A stretch of 64,000 nucleotides of DNA from Hysterangium stoloniferum (taxonomy: Eukaryota > Basidiomycota > Agaricomycetes > Hysterangiales > Hysterangiaceae): the NCBI GenBank assembly GCA_015178975.1, contig WHVD01000046.1:551626-615625 (forward strand), in the 5' to 3' direction. Below the pieces are notes generated by a model. That model did no database searches and had not been told where the DNA came from. It was given only the letters and a program-made list of their open reading frames with translations. Positions 55,001 to 64,000 of this stretch are shown piece after piece. Numbering within the stretch: position 1 is the first letter of the stretch; each line of letters opens with the position of its first letter. A program made the position numbers and the translations under genes.

Positions 55001-56955
55001 GATTTGGATTATAGCCTTTGTTGGCGAAAAAAGGAGATATGCCGGTAGTTGCATTCAGAGAGTTATTGTAGGCGAATTCTGCGATCGGGAGAAGGGATTT
55101 CCAGTTGTCCTGTTGATAATTGCAATAGATGTGGAGATATTGTTCCAATGTTTGATGTACGTGTTCTGTTTGTCCATCACCTTCCGTGTGATATCCCAAG
55201 GTGAAGTGTAGTTTCATGTCGAGGGCTTTTCCGAGGGCCTGGAAGAAATGGGAGACGAACTTGGAGCCTCGATCAGAAGTTACATGAGATGGAACTCCGT
55301 GTTTGGAAAATACGTGAATAATGAAAAGTTCCGCTAATTGTAAGGATGTGATTGTATCATGAGTGGGTATGAAAATGCCTTGTTTCGAGAATCGATCCAC
55401 AACAACTAGAATGGATGTAAAGCCTTCAGAAGATGGGAGTTGTTCGATAAAATCCATGGAAATCGAGTTCCAGGGTTTTTCTGGTATCGGGAGTTGCTTG
55501 AGAAGGCCGTACAGCTTATGCCTCTGGGTTTTGGAGCATAAGCAGGTGGTGCATGACTTACAGAACTGGGTTACGAAATCTCGGAGGTTGGGCCAAGTGT
55601 ATTCTCTACGGATTAAACCAAGAGTATTGTTAATGCCGTAATGTCCAGAGATTGGATGATCGTGTTTATACTGAAGTACGCGGATCAGAGATTGTTGGAA
55701 TCTGGAACATAGATATGTCCATTGAGACGGATAAAACCTTGAGAGTCTTGTGACCATCAGGGTTGGTCCAGATTGTCAGGAACTTCTAGGTGTGGCTTGA
55801 GAGCCAGATTGGAAGTGAGTGCGGAAAGGATATCTTGATGTAATTGCTCAATGTCCATAATCATGATGCTACGCATAATTGGATAGTAGAGGGAAGTTGC
55901 TCGGATAGATGTGGAAAGTTGTTGCATTGTAAAAACCGGTTTCAAGTTATGTGGATTAACAACGGCATAGTTACTTTCCCCCTCTTTAGGATAGACATCC
56001 CATCGTCGAGTCATGGCATCTGGTTTTCCACCAAGATGTCCGGGTCAGAAACGGATAATCATGTTGAAAGTGGAAAGGAATTCAGACCAGCAGGCCTGCC
56101 GGCGGGTTAAAAGTTTAGTGGTAGAAAAATATTCGAGATTTTTGTGATCGGTAACAACGTCAACGGGAGTTGCAGAACCTTCGAGATAATGGTGCCAATG
56201 TTTGAAAGCTTCAAAAATTGCCAAAAGTTCCTTATCATGAACATCGTAGTTGAGTTTGGACACTGAAAGTGTCCGAGAAAGAAATGCGACCGGATGAATT
56301 TCACTGTCAGAATCTTGAATGGAAAAAATCGTGGCAATTGCATAATTGGAAGCATCGGTTTCCACAATAATCGGAACATCAGGTTTCCAATGGGAGAGAA
56401 TCAGGGCAGAAGTGAAAGCATTTTTTAAAGTCTGGAAGGCGGAGCGGCATTTGTCGTCAAAGACCCATGGTTGAGTTTTACGGGTAAGACGAGTGAGTGG
56501 TACTGTAATATCCGAGTAGTTCCGAATAAAATGACGGTAAAAGTTGGCGAAACCTAAAAATGACTGAATATCCTTGACTTTCCGTGGTTCGGGCCAATCA
56601 CGGACAACTTGAACCTTGGTTTCATCCATACGGAGACCATCAGGTCCGATAATGAAACCTAAGTATTCAATGGAATCCATGTCAAAGTAGCATTTTTTAC
56701 CGTTGGTGAAAGACCGTTTTTACGGAGTCTTCGGAAGACTTCACAGACCTGTTCATCGTGGAGAGCGGGATCCTTGGAAAATACCAAAATGTCATCCAAA
56801 TAGACTAACACATACATCAAGCATGTCGGAAAATATATCATTAACAAAACGTTGAAAAGCGGAAGGGGTGTTGGTAAGGCCGAACGGCATAACCAACCAT
56901 TCAAAGGATCCATAGTGAGTTCGAAAAGCAGTTTTCCATTCATCGCCCTACCGTT
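55001..56955 (-). pseudogene. Gypsy reverse transcriptase (second part), RNase H and integrase, inverted half
   Basis: From 56950 leftwards the minus strand reads [20 protein letters not shown]. After a frame change come [10 protein letters not shown] (56790), EYLGFIIGPDGL and FLGFANFYRHFIRNYSDI, then the RNase H connection VHDKELLAIFEAFKHW, VTDHKNLEYF (56680-56045). The integrase follows: CKSCTTCLCSK, SMDFIEQLPSSEG (first Asp), HVTSDRGSKFVS (second Asp), GDGQTEHVHQTLEQY (Glu), FAYNNSLNATTGISPF. All three DDE residues are kept. Frame changes near 56700 and stops near 55757 break the frame. Confidence 0.92.
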
Positions 56956-58355
56956 AGGGGCCGTGAAGGACGCCTCACGATGCCCGTCCAGGCCGTGAAT
57001 GGTAACAATGCTAGAAGTAGAACATGGAACATGTGAGGATTCCCTCGTTAGTTTTTAATCAACCGACTTACTCGACGGTAGGAGAGTCCCCCCCGGATAC
57101 AAGCACTTTCACGCCGAAGTTGGATCCATCAGGGGGTATGATATTTGTAGAAGGTGAGAGGATGGTAGACATGTTTAACAAGTATCAAAGAGTACGCCGT
57201 GGTTGCAAGAGCGTTGATCGATGGCGGCTAACAATCTGTCACACAGACTTGTTGTCACACAATAATAATTCGGTATGATAAAGATGCTGATTTTATAGGC
57301 ATCAAAAGAAAAAAAAATCACCTGTAACGATGACGTAGCTCTTTATGGAAGTTTTCTAAGTTTTCAATGTGTCGCCACGGACAGTCGCATGATGGTGGAA
57401 ATTGGGATCCCGGACAAATGACAGCAAAATTAACCTAGGACGGGAAGAAAGTGTTAAAGTATTGCAAGCGCTAGAAGCTACTAAAAGCTTAATCAGCTGG
57501 TTCATTATATATTAGTCGAGTCGCTGTAGCTAGTTTTCCTTACGTGTTTGACAGAGCTTCGACAAACGCGAATATCACTCATTGTTAAGTCTAGTCCGCA
57601 CCGAGTGCTTTGGGCTAACGTCTCTTGCTGAGCTGCCATACGCCCATTTGAGATCAAGTACATCTTCACTCTGATATGTTCATGTGTCCCTTATTGCATC
57701 AACAGCGGTTGTCGCTATTATGGTCATATCATATTGCATACAGTGCTATGAATACTCCCAGCATAGTCCACTTCGCAATTCCTTTATGCGAACATTATCA
57801 GTCGATGTCCAATATGATGCCCCTTCTCTTCGACCTATATTCCTTATAGCTGTACCACGTATGTCCGCTGGACTTTCTTTCACGCCGTTGAACTCCCACC
57901 TGTGTTGAGTCCATCGCCAACTGCTCAAGTGCCGACTAACTCGGTGCTACGTGATGGGCTCCTACCACTTCTCCGCGCCCTACCCTTTGAGGAAGCCGAT
58001 ATAGATATGTCCTTGAAGCTTGTGCTTTGGTACCCGACTTGAATATTTGACGACAGGGATATGAAGGAGATTGGATGGAGAATTATATTCCTTATTAGAG
58101 ACAGAAGGGGAGAGTTCCTCTGGCGAGGGCCGTTTACTCGAGGCCTAAATATGTGTCGGTAGACGATCTATTGTACGTGTTTACTATCCCTGCGCTGTGC
58201 ACAATGAATATTATTGGGCATTCCTAAATAAATGAAAATTATTAGTAATGCAAGGTAAGACCAATACCGGTGATTTTCAGTCAGTGAACCTGAGTGCCGC
58301 TTGCCGCTGAACATCGAAAGGTGTAGAAGAAATCCTGTGCATAGTCTTGCAAAGT
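56956..58355. other. Unique sequence beyond the inversion border, nothing recognised
   Basis: The gypsy and macro-repeat sequence ends at the breakpoint. The following 1.4 kb has balanced base composition and no recurrent words. No protein family could be identified in any frame. Confidence 0.5.
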
Positions 58356-58359
58356 CTAT

Positions 58360-58548
58360 TCAGAGGAAGAACTCTGTATAAGCATCATAACCGCACGACA
58401 GGATCCGCGCTGTAGGTATAACCTGTGGGAGAAAGTCCTGGAGCCAGAGCTTCCCGTTATCGGCTGTCCAGGACTTTTCGCAATGCCAATCACTCGATCG
58501 TAGGAGAAGTCCCTGGTGAAAGTTCTTTAATGCTGATGCTGGGATCAC
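58360..58548 (-). pseudogene. NLR N-terminal exon remnant (alpha/beta-hydrolase-like)
   Basis: The minus-strand translation contains KSWTADNGKLWLQDFLPQ, VIPTARILSCGYDAYT. This matches the first exon of SesB-like NLR effector domains and lines up with WLCDLLPDTLPNARVLTYGYDA in the gene at 13911. It ends in a stop shortly after. No NACHT follows on this strand. Confidence 0.65.
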
Positions 58549-58679
58549 GATGTGTCCTCTTGTTGCTCCACGATATCACACTAAGAACCAACGACACTCC
58601 TACATCACAACTTCTTAGATCCACTCATTACCAACTTTTCTTTAGCTCCACAAGGCTCAACTTCGTTTCCTTCATCGTT

Positions 58680-58901
58680 ATGAGAGATAGAAATACTGAA
58701 GAAGATGTGACAGACTGGACTACAATTCCGCCAGAAAAAGTGCACGATCGTGAGGTTTGGTTACGGCTGTAGCATCAATTCTTTCTTCTAGAGCAGCCTA
58801 CAGGCCTTGAAGAGAAAGCAGCTCGGTTAGATGGCGATGAGAAGAAAGGTATGAAATACTGGAGGGAGTACAACGCGCGGAAGCTGCCTGGATCGCAATA
58901 G
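58680..58901 (+). CDS. Possible small gene of unknown function (59 residues, one intron)
   Basis: ATG at 58680, exon to 58749, a 42-bp intron (GTGAGG...TTCTAG, 58750-58791), and a second exon to TAG 58899-58901. The spliced frame is exactly 60 codons. The product is acidic at the start (MRDRNTEEDVTDWTTIPPEK) and basic with aromatics at the end (KKGMKYWREYNARKLPGSQ). No family was recognised. Frame closure across a good acceptor and the absence of repeats suggest a real exon pair, perhaps the 3' part of a longer gene. Confidence 0.45.
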
Positions 58902-59053
58902 CCCGAAGTCTGGCTATTTGCTGAGGCTGGCCTGGCAATCGTCCTTATATCAGGGCTATCTGTCTATCATTTCATATCGAATTGACTTGTATCTCGTATG
59001 GGGGATCATTTCCTGTCTATGATATGTAACATTTACGGAAGGCTGCACGATCT

Positions 59054-60637
59054 CTACGACTCCGCCTTCGTATCTTCATTCAACTCCTCCAATCCAAATA
59101 ATGCCACGGTCGTTCTCCACGTTTTCTCTGCCACCTTTTCGAAGGGCACACTGTGTAGTTCATGGACGACCCAAGCAACTCCCCCAATTGCACAGGGCTC
59201 ATTGCGCCCCTTCACAGCTTGTCCAAGTACGAACTGTTCTGGACGTTTCGCAGGCGGGAAGAATAGCGTGTTCAACGCCGGAGGTAGTGATGCCAGATGT
59301 GCTTTGGAGGCGTGAGTTGAAGCGAGTGTGCACCATGGTGCATCTATTCCTCGATGATGTGAATTTATGTACCTATGAAACGGGGGATGTCACTTGCCGG
59401 TTTCTAGCATCAATCTGTCTGGATGAATTGCTTTGACGACATCAAGATTTTCCTTCGTTTTCATTGAGCAACCATTCACTCTGCAGGTAGTAATGCAAGC
59501 CTTATTAGAACCTTAGTCTTTGTTTTTGAAAAAGAATTTCCTCACGATACATGAAAGCCCATCGCCATCTGACATTCAGGAAAGTCGGCGGTAAAAAATC
59601 GTGGGTGTTAATACTGTCAGAGTGGCGACTTACCACTTCCTCAAGTTCAGAGACCGAGCCTGTAAATGAGTGGACAACACCTCCATTTGCACCTACTTTC
59701 CGGCCACCGTCATCACCGAATCCCTCTTCTTTAAGAATCTTGACGAAATCATCGTGAGCTGCTCGAGAATGCAGAAATAATGGGAGGCGATATTTCTTGG
59801 CTAGAGATAATTGCACTCCTGCAGTTCACAATATTCAATCAAACCGTTTGATAAATGGCCATGAAGTACGCACGAAAATACTTCTGTTGAGTTTCAGGTG
59901 GCGCAAAATGTGTTCGGTCATAATCTTGAAACTTCACGGTTAGCTCCAACATATGAATGATTGAATAGACGTCGACAGACCGAGACCACACTCCCCCACG
60001 GCAACTACCCGACCAACGCCCTTGAGGTTTTGATAAATGAGTTGGTCGAGGGCAGCGAGATAGGCATCGGGCCCAGCGCGGAATTTTTCAAAATCGGATG
60101 ATCTAGTTGGGTGGCATCCAACAGTAGCGTATACCTCTTTGATGATTAAAGGCATAAGCTAATTGCTTATTTGAGTATAATAAGAGCAGATGTATTTACT
60201 TAGTTGTTTAGCGAGTCTGAGTGCTTCACTCGATTCGTGGAGACTTCCGCCGGTAATAATCATGCTCTTCACTCCTGCGGCCTCAGAGCGTTTCATGACC
60301 TCAGCTAAGTCATCTGAAAATTATTATTATTAATTCGCTAGTTGTCCAGTTATATTTACGCATTTTTCAAACCGTCGTGCTTGCGATTACCGCGGTAAAT
60401 ACCCCGGAAAATTGGATCGGTGAGATTGACTATAAAATAAATTCTGACAGATCAAGACGATTACCATGAGCGCCGAATGCAGGGAATCACTTACCAGCAA
60501 TATCTAGTCACGAATAGCTGAAATAATCGGAACATGAGACAATCAGTATAGATCATACCAATGAACCTCAATTTTGCCGCTGCATCCGCGGCAGATCTGG
60601 CTGCGGCAGCTGGATTTGGAGCTATGACAATTGGCAT
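59054..60637 (-). CDS. TatD-type deoxyribonuclease (TATDN1-like), ten exons
   Basis: Exons: 60637-60559, 60503-60495, 60429-60373, 60313-60200, 60136-59981, 59924-59874, 59818-59634, 59568-59546, 59480-59398, 59343-59054. They sum to 1,047 nt (348 residues plus stop). Family motifs run in order: [13 protein letters not shown] (the first metal-binding motif, here with Asn and Asp instead of H-x-H), [86 protein letters not shown]. TatD proteins are metal-dependent 3'-5' exonucleases/AP endonucleases acting in DNA repair or apoptosis. Exon 2 has only 9 nt and exon 8 only 23 nt. The intron after exon 9 is GC-AG and the donor after exon 3 is weak (GTTTGA). Confidence 0.92.
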
Positions 60638-60962
60638 TCAAAGAATCAAACAAGTAATAATAAAAGCCGTGAAAGATAAAAGGAGGAGTCGAAGGCAGTG
60701 CTTGTACGGGTTGACTAAAAAGGTTATAGCTTATATAAGCCAAATAATTGGGATCAGGCTCGGAAGCAGTGATTCGAATTCAGGTCAATCACAGCTGCGG
60801 TGTTAGGATTATGGGAAAGTCGGACCAGTCCAAGGATACAAGTGCTGATACACTGACAATCTCCCTCTATGTTACCTCCGCACCAACGGAGTAGTTCGAG
60901 TAGCAACTTGAAGTAATCTACCGATTATGCATGCGAAACCGAATATTATATACCCCTTATAC
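60638..60962. other. Intergenic sequence between TatD gene and copia LTR
   Basis: About 325 bp holding the presumed TatD promoter. No clear element was recognised. Confidence 0.5.
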
Positions 60963-61267
60963 TGTTAGAGTATGATATTACAGCTCTTACATAGTCTATG
61001 ATGTTCCCTATATTTTTCTGATATTTGTAGTATTTCTCCCAGCACTGTAGGTGCAGTATTGAGTGAGTTACCTAGTAAGGTAACTGATGTGTAGGTGCTT
61101 AGGTAAGCACCCTGTAGTATACTCCGCTGTGGGTGTGGGAAAGTCTCCTTAGTGTTTACTTTCCTCACACTCACAGGTATGTAGTTATTTCACAGTTGAA
61201 TACATTTAGTGTTTACTTTCCTCACACTCACAGGGTGTTTGTCAAGAGTTATTCAACTGTTTCAACA
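60963..61267 (+). repeat. 5' LTR of a second Ty1/copia element
   Basis: It starts TGTTAGAGTATG and ends TTTCAACA (305 bp), followed directly by GGTTATGGGCCCCGGC in the primer-binding-site position. A 28-bp word starting TAGTGTTTACTTTCC is present twice (61151 and 61207). The 3' LTR is outside the window, so the target duplication cannot be tested. Confidence 0.75.
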
Positions 61268-61868
61268 GGTTATGGGCCCCGGCTTCTAAACCGGTACATC
61301 CAGTTGTCATCTGCGCAATCCATCACTTTGCACATCTTTTCTGACAACTTCTACTTGTCCAAAACACTCTACATTGCGTTTGGATTTTATTTTGGTTATA
61401 TCTCCTTGGATTTTGGCCTGATTTGGTCGCTTTTTGGACTCACATCTCACACCTGTGATTGTGCGCATTTTTCGCCCATTTAGGCGCCCGTGTCCATAAA
61501 AGGAAATATATTCCCACGCTCCAAATCGCTTGTCGTCGCTCAATTTCCCTTTTTTGGGCAACTTCATTTTTATCACCCTTGTGACTCACCCTGTCACACC
61601 CTGTCACCTCTCTCTCCAGTCACACTCTTCCCTCACACCTCAAGCACTTCACAGTATCATCTGGATCTGTGCCACGTCATTTTCCCTTTTTAACACGGTC
61701 TTTTAGATACATTGAACTTGAACTGTTGGCATTGTGCTCTTCAGTGGGCCTTTGTTTTTACCTTCCTTGCAATATCACGGTAACCCTGTTGAGCAAGGCG
61801 GTGTTACAACTGCGAGTCCAATTACTTAGTTCTTTTTAAGTTAAATTCTTGGTGGATATTGACGTGTC
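61268..61868 (+). other. Copia 5' leader
   Basis: Roughly 600 bp between LTR end and gag start. It is pyrimidine-rich and has no open frame of interest. Confidence 0.6.
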
Positions 61869-64000
61869 ATGGCATCCAGTGATACTTACAAACGTAGTGT
61901 CATATTGGGAGAGAATAATTATGAGGATTGGAGACATGACGTAATTGGTCTTTTGCGTATGGAGAACTGTCTCTCTATTGCCACTGGCAAAGAAAAACAA
62001 CCTAGTGAGACTAGTTTACAGTCTGCCTGGTTGGAGCGCTCCAATAAAGCAGCTGGTATCATATGGCGCTCTCTTGGACCTACACAGCGCACCCATGTTG
62101 ACATTGATGATGGTCCTGATGATATGTGGTCTAAAATTGATAAGGCACATAATAAACAACTCCCTGCAGTTCGTTTTAGTGCCTACAATGACCTCTTTAA
62201 TATTCGGAAGGAACCTGATGAATCTCTAACTTCATTGATGAGTCGTGTTGACAAGGTTTGTGCACGTGTCCAGAACTTGCGTCCAAAGGGGTACACTCTT
62301 GCCATGCTGGATGATGAGCTTGCTGCTCTCACTTTACTTCGTTCTCTGCCTGAATCTGACTCTGTGTGGACTTCATCTTTAATGATGAATACTGCTATCA
62401 CATTCTCTGATGTCAAAACTCACTTTGCATCACAAGAGAGTTTGCAGTCTGCCAGAAGTTTAGAGACGGGGAACAAAATTGTGTCAAAGACTTCCAACAC
62501 TTCTGGTAAAGTTCCTTGCACATTCTGCAATGGTTCCACCCACACCCAAGACAATTGTTACGAGTATGCAAATGCACAGAAACAGGCAAAGGCCAAAGTT
62601 GAGCAGAAGAAAAAGGAGTATAAAGAAAGAAAGACTGCTAAGGCTGACAAAGCTAATGCGTCTGACAAGGTATCAGAGGAGAAGAAACCAGAGAGTGCTG
62701 GAAATGCAAGTGTTTCTATCCCTGACTCTACCGATCCATCTTGTGCTCTCCTTGTCAATGCTAGTTCTGACTGGACTGCTGACACAGGTGCTTCTTCGCA
62801 CATGACTCCCCATCGTCATTGGTTTTCAAGTTATACCCCGTTTCAAACACCTATCCAAGTTGCAAATGGACAAATAGTTATGTCTGCAGGGATAGGAGCA
62901 GTGCGGTTTAAGCCTAAAGGGAATGGAAATGTAATAATAGAGTTTGAAAGGGTTCTCCATGTTCCCCATCTCACAAGTAACCTCCTCTCCGTCTTGTATT
63001 TGACAAAGAGAAAGAATTTCTGTGTCTCTATCTTTCATTCCACCATGTCTTTCTATTTGAGAAAGGTCTTGCGTTTCACTGCCACAGTCAATGAACATAA
63101 CCAGGCCTATTTGGATGGAATGACGGTACCTATGACGGATTATGCAGGTCTTGTTACAACCTGTCCCTTGGACTCCACACTTTGGCATCGTCGCTTTAAT
63201 CATCTCAATCATGCCGATATCCAGAAGCTCCTCAAAGGTGATTTGGTTGGTGGGATAAAGATTGACTCTCACACGTCTCCTGATCCTATTTGTGAACCTT
63301 GTTTGGCTGGAAAACAGAACAGAGTGATTAATAAAATAGCAACAACACGCTATACTAAACCACTTGCACTCATTCACAGTGATGTTCATGGTCCCTTGCC
63401 TACACAAACTGTGGAAGGGTTTCGCTACTGGATCACTTTCATTGATGATGCCTCACGCTATGCTTCGATTGCATTACTCAAAAATAAGAGTGATGCCTTT
63501 CAGGCATTTAAGCAATATAAGGCTAAAGTGGAGAACTTGCTTGGTCAGAAGATCAAGATATTCAGAGATGACAAGGGTGGAGAATATATGTCTAAGGAGT
63601 TTGATACCTTCCTTTCCACTGCTGGCATCAGCCGGCAGCATACTGTGCGGAATGAACCACATCAGAATGGGTTGCTGAACGCTTCAACAGAACATTGGAA
63701 GAAGGGGCTACTTCAATTATGGCTGAATCCCACCTCCCTCCCTCATTCTGGGGACATGCTGTCATTGCCATTACTCATGTGCGCAACTGCTCACCTACCA
63801 CTGCTCTTAAGCATTCTGTGCCTTATACTGTTTGGCATAGTAGGAAACCAGAAGTATCACATCTTAGGGTATTTGGCTGTACTGCTTATGTGCATGTACA
63901 GAAGGATCAACGTATTGGACTTGGCTCTCATACACAGAAATGTGTCTTTATTGGATATCCTCCAGATTATAAGGGTTGGATGTTTTACAATCCCTTGACT
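61869..64000 (+). CDS. Ty1/copia gag-pol polyprotein, 5' part, one frameshift, runs off the window
   Basis: A single frame is open from ATG 61869 to about 63670. Gag includes NYEDWRHDVIGLL and a knuckle C-TF-C-NGST-H-TQDN-C. Protease: DWTADTGASSHMT. Pre-integrase: LWHRRFNHLNH...CEPCLAGKQ (HHCC). Integrase Asp residues lie in LIHSDVHGP and FRDDKGGEY. At about 63670 one base is missing just before the catalytic Glu. The +1 frame then gives VAERFNRTLEEGATS, LPPSFWGHAV, VFGCTAYVHV and continues to the window edge. It is well preserved compared with the copia copy at 1-4440 and belongs to a different lineage. The frameshift may be a mutation or a base-calling error. Confidence 0.93.

Overview
The window is a transposon-dense stretch of a nuclear fungal genome. 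The two host genes that could be fully modelled are a CTR9 homologue (33660-37622, minus) and a TatD-type nuclease (59054-60637, minus). They have 12 and 9 introns, almost all of 42-66 bp with GT-AG borders, and both spliced reading frames close exactly. The CTR9 C-terminal style, the density of short introns, and the mix of Ty3/gypsy, Ty1/copia, Helitron and Tc1 elements with NACHT-ankyrin genes suggest a basidiomycete, probably an Agaricomycete. That assignment is inference from remembered family features, not a database result.

Layout: 1-4440, decayed Ty1/copia element (+). 4441-8574, decayed Ty3/gypsy element (-) with its 5' LTR. About 8700-9350, N-terminal half of a DDE transposase. 9350-13740, Helitron Rep region (-), interrupted by two solo LTRs of one family in opposite orientations, each with a perfect 5-bp target-site duplication (TSD). 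13911-20746, an NLR-like gene: alpha/beta-hydrolase-like domain, NACHT, then 40 very similar ankyrin repeats. 22359-29558, a Ty3/gypsy element with both LTRs and matching TSDs, but no reverse transcriptase and a mutated integrase glutamate. 31221-32040, solo LTR. 32640-33060, C-terminal piece of the DDE transposase family. 33660-37622, CTR9. 40720-42314, an apparently intact Tc1/mariner element. 43735-49106, a composite macro-repeat made of many minisatellites. 49107-56955, a Ty3/gypsy element cut in half by an inversion, with a nested solo LTR. 58360-58901, an NLR N-terminal remnant and a possible 59-residue gene. 59054-60637, the TatD gene. 60963-64000, the 5' part of a second Ty1/copia element running off the window.

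Three themes link these parts. (1) Decay by CpG transition: LTR differences fall mostly at former CG sites, and the in-frame stops in the retrotransposons I checked are TGA where CGA is expected. (2) A short hairpin/TATA-like block recurs 11 times, near the 3' end of otherwise different LTRs and as orphan copies. (3) The macro-repeat is both the insertion target of the 49107 gypsy element and the evidence that an inversion later split it.

No rRNA, tRNA, CRISPR or prokaryotic system was found. All identities are from reading by eye.
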